Notes: a model not told the origin generated them from the letters alone. A DNA stretch of 64,000 bases from an uncultured Lachnospiraceae bacterium (GCA_910576975.1 CAJTJY010000006.1:55468-119467); one strand, 5' to 3'. Counted from the first letter of the stretch, positions 51,562 to 61,792 are shown. A program made the numbers and translations.

Positions 51562-52650
51562 ATGAATAAGACAGCCATAAAAGATTTACAGGCAGGCATG
51601 GTCACTGCTATGCCTGTTCATAGCAAGACCGGACAGATGATACTGCCCGCCCATTCCTTACTGACTACGCAGCAGATCTCACGTTTGGAATTTTATGGTA
51701 TAGAGTGGGTTACAATTCAAGACGATGCATCCGACAGCGACGGAAATGACGCTTCTGAGCAAGAAGAATTTGTCACTTATGCCCAGAGGCTGCGTAAGAG
51801 CAGGGAATTTCATATGTTCAAGGTGGATTATAACAAGAAGACAGAAGTCTTAGAATCGTCCATCAATGATTTAATTCTTCAGCATATCCCTGTGGATTCC
51901 AACACGCTGATCAAGCAGGTGAGCAGCCTATACAGCAACCATCTGACCTCTCTCTCGGTATTTGACATGCTGCATAACATGCGCCAAATCGATGACTCTA
52001 CCTTTGCACACAGCATCAATGTCGCATTAATTTCGCGCATGATGGGCGAATGGCTCCATTTCCCAGACGAGGACTTAGATGTATTGACCCTCGCCGGCCT
52101 TCTTCACGACATTGGCAAATGCACGATCGACGCCAAAGTCCTCAAAAAGCCGGAATCCCTGACTCCTCAGGAATTCGATGAAATCAAACGCCATCCAGTA
52201 GAAGGAGCAAAGCTTCTCAGTTCGCAATCATTAGACCGCCGCATTCACGACGCCGCGCTGATGCATCATGAACGCTGTGACGGCAAAGGATATCCCTCCG
52301 GGCTTTCCGCAGCAGAAATCTCTCCTTTTGCCAAACTGATTGCCATTGCTGACGTTTATGACGCCATGACCTCCAACCGATGCTACCGCAAAGGCCTGTG
52401 TCCCTTTGAGGTTATTGCGACCTTTGAGCGCGAAGGATTGGAAAAATACGACACCGAATATATCATCACATTCCTGACCCGCATCATAGACACTTATATG
52501 GGAAATTCAGTACTGCTCAATGACGGCTCCATTGGAAATGTCGTCATGGTGAATTCTCAATGGCTTTCAAGGCCTCTGATTCATCTTGCCAACAATGAAT
52601 ATGTGAACCTGGCAAAACGCCCGGATCTTTACATCCAGGCTATCATTTAA
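51562..52650 (+). CDS. HD-GYP domain phosphodiesterase
   Basis: 362 residues. An N-terminal regulatory region (PAHSLLTTQQISRLEFYGI, DUF3391-like) precedes the HD-GYP domain: LAGLLHDIGKCTIDAKVL and MHHERCDGKGYPSGL, IAIADVYDAMTSNRCYR. Such enzymes hydrolyse cyclic di-GMP to GMP. ATG behind AAAAAAGGGGGGC. Divergent from acpP. Confidence 0.9.
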   Translation: MNKTAIKDLQAGMVTAMPVHSKTGQMILPAHSLLTTQQISRLEFYGIEWVTIQDDASDSDGNDASEQEEFVTYAQRLRKSREFHMFKVDYNKKTEVLESSINDLILQHIPVDSNTLIKQVSSLYSNHLTSLSVFDMLHNMRQIDDSTFAHSINVALISRMMGEWLHFPDEDLDVLTLAGLLHDIGKCTIDAKVLKKPESLTPQEFDEIKRHPVEGAKLLSSQSLDRRIHDAALMHHERCDGKGYPSGLSAAEISPFAKLIAIADVYDAMTSNRCYRKGLCPFEVIATFEREGLEKYDTEYIITFLTRIIDTYMGNSVLLNDGSIGNVVMVNSQWLSRPLIHLANNEYVNLAKRPDLYIQAII

Positions 52651-52676
52651 ATTTTCAGAAAGAACGAGGTACTAAT

Positions 52677-53024
52677 ATGAATGACAACGATAACCGGAAT
52701 GCAACTCCTCTGGGCAGCCTGGACGATGACGATATGGAAGACGTCCGTGTCACCCTGACCATGGATGATGACTCAGAACTGGAGTGCCGGATCCTTACCA
52801 TTTTTGATCTAAACGAAGCAGATTACATTGTTCTTCTGCCACTGGATGAAAATGGAGAAGACAATGAAGAAGGGGAGGTATTTATTTACCGCTACTTCGA
52901 GAATGAGGACGGAGAGCCTAGATTGGAGGATATTGAAGACGAAGAAGAATACGAGGCAGTTGCGGACCGGTTTGAAGAACTCCTAGATGAAGCAGAATGG
53001 GAAGAACTCGTGGACGATAATTGA
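52677..53024 (+). CDS. DUF1292 family protein
   Basis: 115 residues, extremely acidic (DDDDMEDV, EYEAVADRFEELLDEAEWEELVDD). VTLTMDDDSELECRILTIFD, then DYIVLLPLDENGE and EVFIYRY, is the DUF1292 (YrzB) pattern. Function unknown. 26 bp after the HD-GYP gene. Confidence 0.88.
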   Translation: MNDNDNRNATPLGSLDDDDMEDVRVTLTMDDDSELECRILTIFDLNEADYIVLLPLDENGEDNEEGEVFIYRYFENEDGEPRLEDIEDEEEYEAVADRFEELLDEAEWEELVDDN

Positions 53025-53027
53025 TCT

Positions 53028-53077
53028 CTAAAAAAGAACATTCTCTCCTGGCATAGGGACAGAATGTTCTTTTTTAG
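53028..53077. terminator. Bidirectional terminator
   Basis: CTAAAAAAGAACATTCT and AGAATGTTCTTTTTTAG form a perfect 17-bp stem with a 16-nt loop, giving T-runs on both strands. It serves the HD-GYP/DUF1292 operon and the convergent helicase gene. Confidence 0.9.
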
Positions 53078-53139
53078 AGGATTAGAGTGTCAAAATGCGC
53101 CCCTCTCAAAACCTCTTGGCAGGGGAATTGAAGCGGGCT

Positions 53140-55000
53140 TTATCCTCGTTCCTGTTTCATTTCTTCTATAAACCGAGAGACGTCGAGCTGCTTTCCATTG
53201 TATTTCTTGACACTGTGAATGTGCAATTCCCGCTTTGCGCGGGTAATCCCCACATAGAACATCCGCCGTTCCTCCTGAAGCTCCTCATCCAATATTGCTT
53301 TTTTATAAGGCATCAGCCCTTCATTGACATCCAAAATATGTACCACGGGATATTCCAGCCCCTTTGCACTGTGCAGCGTGGCAAGTGACACACAGTCTGT
53401 CAGCAATTCCTGCTGACGCTTCTGGTTCTGCAGCTCTTTGGCATACTCTTCCATATGAAGAAACCAGGACTCATAATCTGAATATTCCCTGGCCCCATCT
53501 TGCAGCTCATCGAGCACTTCCAGCAAGTTCTCCTCATTGATCCTGCGGTATGATGCGTGATCCCGAAGATACTCCTCATAACCGACCGCCATCCGTATAT
53601 AATTTATCGCCGCATAAGGACCAAGGCGGCTGATCACCCGAAGATCTGCTTCCAGTTGCTCTATGCGCTCCGCCACCCAATATTGCCCCTTATCATAGAA
53701 ATAATCTGCCCACGCATCGAATTTGACTTCCTCTTCCTCTATGCTTTCCCGGGTAATATAGCGGTTGGGGCGATTGATAATCTTAAGCAGATCTTTCCTA
53801 CTGCGTTTCCCTTTCGCAAGGCGCACATAGGTAAGGATATCCTTTGTTATCCAATGTTCATATAGATTCGGGATATTATCCCTGGTACGAAACGGGATAT
53901 TGTAGGTCATCAACTGTGACATAAAAAGCCTTGGCTGAGTATTGGTACGAAACAGCACCGCACAGTCGTTATAAGCGTGTCCCTGACGGCAATACTGCAA
54001 AATATGCTCTATAATCGCTTTGCCTTCCTCTTTCTGTCCGTCCCAGAGATGATATCGTACCTTTGCGCCCGCATCATTCTTTCCACAACTGCAAGCAGAG
54101 ATCTGCTTTTCAAATCTCTGCGCATTGTGGGAAATCAGGTTCAGAGAAGTTTCCACCACGTCTTTGGGACAACGGTAATTGACATCCAAAAGGATCTTTT
54201 TTGCCTTGGGATATGATTTCTCAAAGCCCAGCATCAGTTCTGGCTTCGCTCCCCGGAACCGATAGATGGACTGATCATCGTCGCCTACGACAAACAGATT
54301 GTCCTCTGGTTTTGCAAGCATTTTTACAATATCAAACTGAATCTTATTGATGTCCTGAAATTCATCAACCAAAATGTATTGAAATTTACGCTGCCACGCC
54401 GATAAAATATCTTTTCTTTGTTCCAGCAATTCCTGACAGTATACCAACATGTCGTCAAAATCAATCAGCCTGTTTCTGCGCATCCGCTGGTCGTAACCTT
54501 GATAAATCTGTTCAAAAAATTCCTTGGCACAATTTTGGGGATAATAATGAGGCAACGGAATTCCCGTATTTTTAACCAAGCTCACTTCTGCGAGCAGCTC
54601 CCCGATAAATTCCGCTTCATCCTGATATTCCAGACGCATCTGATGAATGATCTCTCGCATGAATTGGAAACGCTGCTCTTCTCTGGCAATGTTTCCGCCG
54701 TGAAATCCATAGGCATGTTTTAAAATCTGGAAAAATACGGCGTGAAACGTTCCAAAAGTAACCGGGCACCTTGCCTGCCCCACCAAGCGCAGGAAACGCT
54801 CTTTCATTTCCATCGCTGCCGCCTTGGTGAAAGTAATCACAAGGATCTGGCCAGGAGCTATCCCCTGTTTTTGAATCAGATGCTTGATTCGCTCTGTAAT
54901 GACCGTAGTCTTACCCACTGCCTGGTCCAGCTATGCACAAGCAAGCTCCTTTAAAGTGCCTGATGGCCTCGTTTTGAGACTTATCAAAGATATACTCCAT
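53140..55000 (-). pseudogene. UvrD/PcrA-like helicase with a frameshift in Walker A
   Basis: From the ATG at 54998-55000 the frame reads MEYIFDKSQNEAIRHFKGAC, LCIAGPGSG and then TAA; the next frame resumes with GKTTVITERIK and continues for 590 residues to 53140 (LVITFTKAAAMEMKER, QYILVDEFQDINKIQ, DDDQSIYRFRGA, LATLHSAKGLEYPVV, FYVGITRAKRELHI). One extra base in AGTGGGTAAGACT splits the P-loop GPGSGKT. Everything else is intact, so this is a recent mutation, sequencing error or frameshifting. The remaining large ORF lacks a complete Walker A. Confidence 0.85.
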
Positions 55001-55068
55001 ATTGTAACATTCCTCCATCTGTGTATTTTTCAAACTGTTGCATCAAGCTGAATCCATTGCTATTTCGA

Positions 55069-56184
55069 CTAAATTTCCTTCAAAGAGCGCCGCCTGCCTT
55101 TTCCAAACACCGCCGGCGCTATCATGCGGATTATTTTCTCAACCGCAAGGCAGCTTCCAATCGTAAACATGCCAATCATAATCTCACAAATAATGTTTCC
55201 CTCGGATATCTTTTTATCTAGGAAAGGAAAAAATACCCTTATAAACATAATCGGAAACTTATGCATTACTAAGATCGCCATAGTTCTTTGCCCAATATAC
55301 TCCAGGATAGTATTACCATTTATAATTCTGGAAATGAAAATAACGGCAAAGCTAGCACATAAGGCATTCAATATATATAGAAACACATTTGAATAAGCGT
55401 CTGACCTTGTATCTGTCAGCCCATTGGCAACTGACAGTACAATGGCAAGACCCGTTCCGCCCGCAAAATAGAAATATTGCAGCGCTTTTTTACCAGATAG
55501 CAGATGCTTGTGTATCAAGCCCAGAAATTTATCATTTCTGCATAATAGCCCGACGCCGAAAAAAAACATCATGCTAATTGCCGTTTCCATTTCAAATGCC
55601 AAAACAAATTTGTGCTTGCTATAAGAAATAAAAAACATATTCGCTGCTGATAACACCATCACTGACGCATAAACGATCCATAATTGCTTTCTAGTTTTAC
55701 AAAAACGTTGCGATGTTTTTAAAATGAAAAACCACAGCAGCTCTACCAAAAACAGGCACGGCAAAAACCATAAGGGCCTGTTCCACTCAAAATATCCAGT
55801 ATCAGAATTTCCATATATTAAGGAAATAACGTTACTTCCAATTTCAAAATGAGACTGATCCATGTTTAAGGCATTTACTGTCAGCCTCCCCATCAAAGCA
55901 TAAATCAAGATGCTTACGATTCCCCAAAATAAATACGGGATACCTAATGTTTGAAACAAGTCACGTAAAAAAACCTTCAAGGTACGACCACTGTCAAAAC
56001 TTAAATAGGCATCGGTCTCTTCTCTCTTTCTGCAAAAAGTCATTCCTGCCAAAGTAAAGAAGATAATGCTGTTAAAAGAAAAACAAATGCATTGCAGATT
56101 TCCAGAAGAACAATGACCTAAAACGATAGCAGCTATTCCTATAGATTTGGCGATATCAATCCAGGAAATTCTTTGTTTACTCAT
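55069..56184 (-). CDS. Acyltransferase 3 family membrane protein
   Basis: 371 residues from the ATG at 56182-56184 (AAAGGATACGA). About ten hydrophobic helices; DIAKSIGIAAIVLGHCSSGN has the conserved His of the acyltransferase-3 family (OatA-like), followed by FFTLAGMTF. It probably O-acetylates a surface polysaccharide or other acceptor. Located between the helicase and gltX, with 30 bp to the latter. Confidence 0.8.
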   Translation of the reverse strand: MSKQRISWIDIAKSIGIAAIVLGHCSSGNLQCICFSFNSIIFFTLAGMTFCRKREETDAYLSFDSGRTLKVFLRDLFQTLGIPYLFWGIVSILIYALMGRLTVNALNMDQSHFEIGSNVISLIYGNSDTGYFEWNRPLWFLPCLFLVELLWFFILKTSQRFCKTRKQLWIVYASVMVLSAANMFFISYSKHKFVLAFEMETAISMMFFFGVGLLCRNDKFLGLIHKHLLSGKKALQYFYFAGGTGLAIVLSVANGLTDTRSDAYSNVFLYILNALCASFAVIFISRIINGNTILEYIGQRTMAILVMHKFPIMFIRVFFPFLDKKISEGNIICEIMIGMFTIGSCLAVEKIIRMIAPAVFGKGRRRSLKEI

Positions 56185-56214
56185 TCGTATCCTTTCCACC
56201 AAACGCTCGCCGCT

Positions 56215-57687
56215 TTATTCCTGGTTTGCCAAATCAGACGTAAGCTTCTCCACTGCCATTCGCAGCCTTGCCAGGGATTCTTCCTTTCCCAGCACTTCCA
56301 TAAGCTCTGTTGCGCCTCCTGGCGTCATCTGCTTGCCTGACACTGCAGTGCGCACTGGCCACATCGCATAACCATTTTTGCAGCCCTTTTGCGCAACATA
56401 GTTACAGAGCGTCTCATACAGCGCATCATTCGAATAATCTTCTTGGGCCTCGAAGACGGGGATCAGCTCCTTTAGCACTTCCAGAGCAGATTGCGGCGTC
56501 GTTTTCATTTTCTTATGAGCATACATGGAACTGTCATACTCTGGCACTTTCTCGAAGAAATCAATATGATCTGCAATATCGGGAAAAATCTCTATCCTGG
56601 TCTTGACCATGGCGGCAATCTTTTTAAAGTCATATTCTTTTGTAATGCATTCTCTAATATAGGGCTCTGCCATCTGATAAAATTTATCAAAATCCATGGC
56701 TTTTAAATATTCCCCATTCATCCATTTCAGTTTCACAATGTCAAAAACCGCAGGCGATTTACTGATTCTGTGATAATCAAACTCCTGGATCAATTCCTCC
56801 AAAGTAAAAATTTCCCGGTTCTCCTCAGGGCTCCATCCCAGAAGAGCGATATAGTTTACCACAGCCTCTGTCAGAAATCCCTGCGCTACCAAGTCTTCAA
56901 AAGAAGCATGTCCGCTGCGTTTTGACAGTTTCTTATGATTCTCATCCGTAATCAGGGGCAAGTGAATGTAAACCGGAGATTCCCAGCCAAAGGCGTCGTA
57001 GAGGCGCTGATACTTTGGAGCGGAGGAAAGATACTCATTCCCTCTTACCACATGAGTAATATTCATCGTGTGGTCGTCCACCACATTTGCAAAATTGTAC
57101 GTGGGATAACCGTCTGACTTAATTAGAATCATATCGTCTAATTCGGCATTTTCCACTGTGATATCTCCATACAGCTCATCGCAAAAGGTGGTGCTTCCTT
57201 CGTTCGGAATATTCTGGCGGATCACAAACGGCTTTCCTGCCGCAAGGTTTGCTTCTACTTCTTCCTTAGACAGAGACAGGCAGTGTTTGTCATACATCAT
57301 GATCTCTTTTCCCTCTACGATCTCGGTCTTCAAAGATTCCAGACGTTCCTTATCACAGAAGCAGTAATAAGCCTCTCCCCGCTCCACCAGCTCTTTGGCA
57401 TATTTCATGTAAATGCCGCTCTTCATGCGCTCGCTCTGCACATATGGTCCGAAACCGCCATCCCGATCTGGGCCTTCATCATGGCAAAGCCCCGCCTGAT
57501 CCAACGTGCGGTAAATAATCTCCGTGGCTCCTTCCACAAAACGTTCCTGGTCAGTGTCCTCAATCCGGAGCATAAAATCTCCTCCTGCATGCTTGGCAAT
57601 CAAAAATTCATATAATGCAGACCGCAAATTTCCCACATGCATTTTTCCTGTTGGACTTGGCGCATATCTTGTTCGTACTTTGCTCAT
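56215..57687 (-). CDS. gltX: Glutamyl-tRNA synthetase
   Basis: Charges tRNA-Glu (and tRNA-Gln where GatCAB is used). 490 residues. RYAPSPTGKMHVGNLRSALYEF (HIGH-type motif as HVGN), FMLRIEDTDQERFVEGA, KLSKRSGHASFEDL (KMSKS-type), and the anticodon-binding C-terminus. ATG behind AAAGGAGAATTACA. Confidence 0.96.
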   Translation of the reverse strand: MSKVRTRYAPSPTGKMHVGNLRSALYEFLIAKHAGGDFMLRIEDTDQERFVEGATEIIYRTLDQAGLCHDEGPDRDGGFGPYVQSERMKSGIYMKYAKELVERGEAYYCFCDKERLESLKTEIVEGKEIMMYDKHCLSLSKEEVEANLAAGKPFVIRQNIPNEGSTTFCDELYGDITVENAELDDMILIKSDGYPTYNFANVVDDHTMNITHVVRGNEYLSSAPKYQRLYDAFGWESPVYIHLPLITDENHKKLSKRSGHASFEDLVAQGFLTEAVVNYIALLGWSPEENREIFTLEELIQEFDYHRISKSPAVFDIVKLKWMNGEYLKAMDFDKFYQMAEPYIRECITKEYDFKKIAAMVKTRIEIFPDIADHIDFFEKVPEYDSSMYAHKKMKTTPQSALEVLKELIPVFEAQEDYSNDALYETLCNYVAQKGCKNGYAMWPVRTAVSGKQMTPGGATELMEVLGKEESLARLRMAVEKLTSDLANQE

Positions 57688-57719
57688 TGTAATTCTCCTT
57701 TATTTGCTTTATTGTGCCT

Positions 57720-57748
57720 ATTATATACTACCATTCCAAAATTTACAA
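57720..57748 (-). promoter_or_regulatory. gltX promoter
   Basis: Minus strand TTGTAA (57743-57748), 17-bp spacer, TATAAT (57720-57725), 33 bp upstream of the gltX ATG. Confidence 0.7.
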
Positions 57749-57756
57749 GACAAAGA

Positions 57757-57842
57757 GGCTGCCGCGCCAAGGAGCAAAGACACAGAATATGCAAGACGAA
57801 GTCTTTCCTGCTTCCATGTAACTCTTCCTAGATGCGGCAGCC
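57757..57842 (-). terminator. Large hairpin terminator after the ABC importer operon
   Basis: GGCTGCCGC/GCGGCAGCC (9 bp) brackets an inner stem (AAAGAC/GTCTTT); on the minus strand a T-rich TCTTTGTCTT follows. It lies 24 bp after the permease gene and just upstream of the gltX promoter. Confidence 0.6.
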
Positions 57843-57865
57843 CCTTACTCTCTCAATAGCTGCTA

Positions 57866-58633
57866 TTAGTTTCCCCCTGTCAGTCCCCGCCTGCTTAAAA
57901 TCTTACGCTCGACAACAGAGAAAATGCATTTGTCAATCACGATTCCGACAAGTACGATCACCAGCATCACCAGCATCACCTGGTTGATATCTGCTAAGTC
58001 CCGCCCCATAATCAGCGTCTGTCCCAGCCCTACAGAGGTGGTCATGACTTCTCCAGCCATCAATGCGCGCCAAGCAAAGGACCATCCCTGTTTCATGCCC
58101 GTCACTAGTTCTGGAAGACATGCCGGAAAGATCACATAACGGTATAGCTGCTTTTTATTCGCTCCCAGAGTCAGCGCCGCCTTGGTATAAATCGGCTGCA
58201 CATTTTTAATTGCATTATCTACTGAAATAGCAACGCTAAACGCCGCACCCATCACTACCACAAACAAGATCGCCTTGGCGGACAATCCGAACCACAAAAT
58301 AGAGAACGGCACCCAGCACACGCTGGGCAAGGTCTGAATTCCCAATACCAGAGGCTTTAAATTCTTTTGTAGATAGTTAAAACGATTGATCACAAGGCCA
58401 AGAAGCACTCCCACCGCCAAAGCAATGACATAGCCTCCAATGCCCCGAAGCAGGGAGTTGGCTGTTGCCTCCAGCAGCTTTCCACCCTCGCATAAGTCAA
58501 GAAAGCTTTCTGCAACTCCTACCGGAGAGGGCATGGCATAAGGCTTCCACCAATGAAAGAGCTCCACGCCGACCCAGTAACTGCCCTGCCAGACTGCAAT
58601 CAATAAAACAAGAAAAATAAGAAAACCCATCAC
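57866..58633 (-). CDS. ABC importer permease (SsuC/TauC type)
   Basis: 255 residues with about six membrane helices. VLLGLVINRFNYLQKNLKPL and the EAA loop KAALTLGANKKQLYRYVIFPACLPE are typical of sulfonate/nitrate/taurine-family permeases. It overlaps the ATPase gene by 4 bp. Confidence 0.88.
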   Translation of the reverse strand: MMGFLIFLVLLIAVWQGSYWVGVELFHWWKPYAMPSPVGVAESFLDLCEGGKLLEATANSLLRGIGGYVIALAVGVLLGLVINRFNYLQKNLKPLVLGIQTLPSVCWVPFSILWFGLSAKAILFVVVMGAAFSVAISVDNAIKNVQPIYTKAALTLGANKKQLYRYVIFPACLPELVTGMKQGWSFAWRALMAGEVMTTSVGLGQTLIMGRDLADINQVMLVMLVIVLVGIVIDKCIFSVVERKILSRRGLTGGN

Positions 58634-59373
58634 ACTGCCTCCCCTCTGACTTCTTCCAAAATCTTATGTCGCAGTTGCACAAACTCAGACGCATAGACAT
58701 GTCTGGGACGAGGAAGCTTGACCGTGACAATCTCCGCCACTTTTCCAGTGGAAGGCGAAAGCACCACCACCCGGTCCGCAAGATAAACAGCCTCCTCCAC
58801 ACTATGTGTAATAAATAGGATCGTCTGTTTTGTCTCCATCCAAATCCGCTGCAGCTCTTCCCGCAACCGGTTAGAAGTCTGCTTGTCCAATGCAGAGAAC
58901 GGTTCATCCATCAAAAGCAGCTTAGATTCCATGGTCAGGGATCTTGCCAAAGCAGTTCTCTGACGCATTCCGCCGGAAATCTGGTGAATCGGGTAATCCC
59001 GGTACTCCCAAAGATTCATCATTTCCAAATAATGACGTGCCTTCTCCTCCTGCCGCTGCTTGGAAATCCCCGCAAGCTTCATTCCAAATTTGACATTTTC
59101 AAAAACCGTAAGCCAGGGAAAAAGCCCATGCTCCTGAAACATCACCGTACGGTCCGCTCCAGGCTTTGTCACTTCCACGCCATCTAAGAGCACTTTTCCC
59201 TGTGTAGGCTGCTCCAATCCAGCCACCAGGTTCAACAGAGTGCTTTTTCCGCATCCAGAAGCGCCCACGATGCAGACAAATTCTCCTGTTTTTACCTCCA
59301 AGTCAATCTCATGCAGCGTGTCTTTCTCACTGTTCTCAAAACGCTTGCACAAGCCTTGCAATACCAAAGACAT
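58630..59373 (-). CDS. ABC importer ATPase (SsuB/TauB type)
   Basis: 247 residues from the ATG at 59371-59373 (GGAGGAATA; a longer in-frame upstream start lacks a ribosome site). Walker A GASGCGKST, signature ISGGMRQRTALARSL, Walker B LLLMDEPFSALDKQT, H-loop ITHSVEEAVYL. Energises the permease encoded next to it. Confidence 0.92.
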   Translation of the reverse strand: MSLVLQGLCKRFENSEKDTLHEIDLEVKTGEFVCIVGASGCGKSTLLNLVAGLEQPTQGKVLLDGVEVTKPGADRTVMFQEHGLFPWLTVFENVKFGMKLAGISKQRQEEKARHYLEMMNLWEYRDYPIHQISGGMRQRTALARSLTMESKLLLMDEPFSALDKQTSNRLREELQRIWMETKQTILFITHSVEEAVYLADRVVVLSPSTGKVAEIVTVKLPRPRHVYASEFVQLRHKILEEVRGEAV

Positions 59374-59474
59374 TATTCCTCCATTCCTGTGCGTTTTCCT
59401 GCACAAACAGATATTTAAATTCAACGTTACATCTCAAAAATGTTGCTTTGTCCTGTTTCAGCAATCTAGATTCT

Positions 59475-60455
59475 TTATTTCGCAAACAGCGCCGATTCCT
59501 CTGGCAAATCGTCAATAAAATCCTGATCTTTGCTGATCTGTGCAAAATCCAGCACAGATTCCTGATTCAATTCTGTACTCACGCCAATCCGCTCAAACGA
59601 TTCTGCGATAATATCCTCGCCCAAAGCTTTTCCGGTAGCGTTTTTCAACTCTTGATTGATGATCGAAAGTGCGTTTTCCTTATCCTCATTGACCGCTTTT
59701 GACGCCGCCTCGTGCGCTTTCAGGAATTTCTCAACCACCTGCGGATTTTCTTCCATAAATTCTTTCCGCACCACTACTACTGCTACGTTATAGTTGCCTT
59801 CCATATAAAATTCATCATAATCAAGCAAGAGTTGCGCCCCGTCTTTTAAAAGCGTGGCTCCCCAGGGTTCTGGCACCAGCGCCGCATCAATATCGCCTCG
59901 CTCCATCATATTTGCCACGTCTGCATTTGCCACTGCGCTAACTGTCACAGTTCCTCCTTCTGACACCGGCTTTAATCCATTCTCTGACAAAAGCTTTAAA
60001 AGTGAAAGATGCTGGGTATTGCCGATCTGAGGAATTGCCACTTTTTTTCCGTCCAAGTCGTCTACCGTCTCAATATCCGCATCTGGACGCTTCACCAAGA
60101 TTGCGCCTCCCGTGGAAGAGCCAGACAATATCACCACGTCTCCATTACTCTTAACGTTAGCGCTGACTGCCGGAACCGGGCCAATATATCCGATATCTAT
60201 ATCGCCGGAGAACAATGCCTCCACCTCGGCAGGCCCTGCGTTAAAAGCAGTCCATTTTACCTTTTTCTCCGTTCCCAGGCTCTCTTCCAGAGTCTTTTGC
60301 GATTTCATATACAGCGCCTGAGGATGGGTGACATTATTAAAATAGCCCACGGACACTTCCTGGTCTTCTCCCTTAGATCCACAGCCTGCGCTTCCCATGA
60401 TGGCAACGGCAGCTAGCGCCACCATGCAAAATCTTTGTATTTTCTTATTCTTCAT
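59475..60455 (-). CDS. ABC importer substrate-binding lipoprotein (SsuA/NMT1-like)
   Basis: 326 residues. Lipobox MGSAGC after a short hydrophobic segment. VGYFNNVTHPQALYMKSQKT, FNAGPAEVEALFSGDIDIGYIGPVPAV, VKRPDADIETVDDLDGKKVAIPQ and LVPEPWGATLL are the sulfonate/nitrate/taurine binding-protein pattern. The ligand may be an alkanesulfonate, taurine or another small anion. First gene of the operon, with a LacI-type operator upstream. Confidence 0.88.
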   Translation of the reverse strand: MKNKKIQRFCMVALAAVAIMGSAGCGSKGEDQEVSVGYFNNVTHPQALYMKSQKTLEESLGTEKKVKWTAFNAGPAEVEALFSGDIDIGYIGPVPAVSANVKSNGDVVILSGSSTGGAILVKRPDADIETVDDLDGKKVAIPQIGNTQHLSLLKLLSENGLKPVSEGGTVTVSAVANADVANMMERGDIDAALVPEPWGATLLKDGAQLLLDYDEFYMEGNYNVAVVVVRKEFMEENPQVVEKFLKAHEAASKAVNEDKENALSIINQELKNATGKALGEDIIAESFERIGVSTELNQESVLDFAQISKDQDFIDDLPEESALFAK

Positions 60456-60550
60456 AATCTGTCCTCCTCCTGATCTTTGCCCGGCAGGGCATTCCCTCTC
60501 TTCTATTCCATTCTAGTGTACCGAAAAATGTCATTTAATGATACCATTAT

Positions 60551-60567
60551 ATTTGCAAACGTTTTCA
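60551..60567. promoter_or_regulatory. LacI-family operator at the ABC importer promoter
   Basis: ATTTGCAAACGTTTTCA, with the CG-centred dyad AAACGTTT typical of LacI/CcpA sites. It overlaps the minus-strand TATAAT box at 60546-60551, 96 bp before the binding-protein gene. Confidence 0.75.
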
Positions 60568-60662
60568 CTTGATCTTTTTAGGAACTCATGTTATATTTTC
60601 CTTATATTTCATTTTGATATTTCTACAACCCATATTGTGCTCACTCGTTTATATATTAATTT

Positions 60663-60679
60663 ATTTGCAAACGTTTTCA
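60663..60679. promoter_or_regulatory. LacI-family operator before the regulator gene
   Basis: An exact second copy of ATTTGCAAACGTTTTCA, 112 bp from the first and 37 bp before the regulator's start, suggesting autoregulation and possible looping between the divergent promoters. Confidence 0.75.
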
Positions 60680-60715
60680 TATGTTTTCCAAATAAGAACA
60701 TAAGGAGGAATCGTC

Positions 60716-61792
60716 TTGTCACTGAAAAAAATTGCCAAGCTTAGCGGCACATCCGTATCAACCGTATCTCGGGTACTTCATCAGCCAGGGCATACCTGCA
60801 ATCAACCAGGACTTGCTGAAAAGATCTGGCAAATTGCCGAAGAACTAAACTACCTGCCCAATGGCTTTGCTCAGGCGTTGCGCATGGGCGCCAAAGAAGA
60901 ACCATCCCCTTTTACGGCAGACGTGTTCCTGACACGTTTTGAGTCCATGGACACAGATCCTTTTTTTCAGGAGCTGTTTCAACATATCAAAGAAGAGCTT
61001 CTATGCAAAAACTGCCTTCTCGGCGATCTCCTCTATCCAGATAACTTTATGATGCCAATTAATGAAAATTCTATTCCTGGCATGGTGCCTTACAAATCCT
61101 CTGAAAACATCCGCAGGGAAACGCCTGTCATTTCTCCCGCCTTGATTTCCCGAAAAGACAATACGGGTCTTGTGATTCTTGGCAAATGCCCAGAATCCTT
61201 GATCCCTGCTTTGCGGAAACGATACGCCTGCATTGTGGGGATCGACCGCAATCCCACGGATTATCTATACGATGAGGTATTTTGCGACGGCAGCGCCGCC
61301 GCTATGAAAGCTGTGGAATATCTGATTTCCCTCGGGCACCGGCATATCGCCTATATCGGCGACTGCAATTTTGAATCCCGTTACATTGGTTATTACCAAG
61401 CTCTCTTGGCACATAAGATCCCCTTGAATTATCAAAACATTCATCCCAGCAGGCAGACACTGCAGGAAGGCTACGACATTATGTGCTCCATCCTTCGTTC
61501 TGGCGTCTCCTTTCCCTCGGCGATCTTTTGTGCCAACGACACGACTGCCATTGGCGTGCTCAAAGCTTTAAAATTGCATAAAAAAAGAGGCTATATGCCC
61601 TCTGTGATTTCCATTGACAATATCGCAGACTCTGAAAAAACTTCGCCTATGCTTACCACTATAAATATCCCCAAAAAAGAGATGGCTCATTTAGCATTAA
61701 GCCTGCTTTGGGACCGCAAAGAACATGGACATTCCGAAATCGTGCGGCTAGAACTTCCCTGTCGTCTGATTGTACGAGAAAGCTGTACCTGA
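60716..61792 (+). CDS. LacI-family transcriptional regulator
   Basis: 358 residues from a TTG at 60716 (GGAGG spaced 7 nt). HTH SLKKIAKLSGTSVSTVSRVLHQPG with a hinge helix QALRMG; periplasmic-binding-like core with VIVGIDRNP-type segment (CIVGIDRNPTDYLYDEV), HRHIAYIGD and FPSAIFCANDTTAIGVLKAL. Divergent from the ABC importer. The ligand is unknown; a LacI protein controlling a sulfonate-type importer is uncommon. Confidence 0.9.
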   Translation: MSLKKIAKLSGTSVSTVSRVLHQPGHTCNQPGLAEKIWQIAEELNYLPNGFAQALRMGAKEEPSPFTADVFLTRFESMDTDPFFQELFQHIKEELLCKNCLLGDLLYPDNFMMPINENSIPGMVPYKSSENIRRETPVISPALISRKDNTGLVILGKCPESLIPALRKRYACIVGIDRNPTDYLYDEVFCDGSAAAMKAVEYLISLGHRHIAYIGDCNFESRYIGYYQALLAHKIPLNYQNIHPSRQTLQEGYDIMCSILRSGVSFPSAIFCANDTTAIGVLKALKLHKKRGYMPSVISIDNIADSEKTSPMLTTINIPKKEMAHLALSLLWDRKEHGHSEIVRLELPCRLIVRESCT

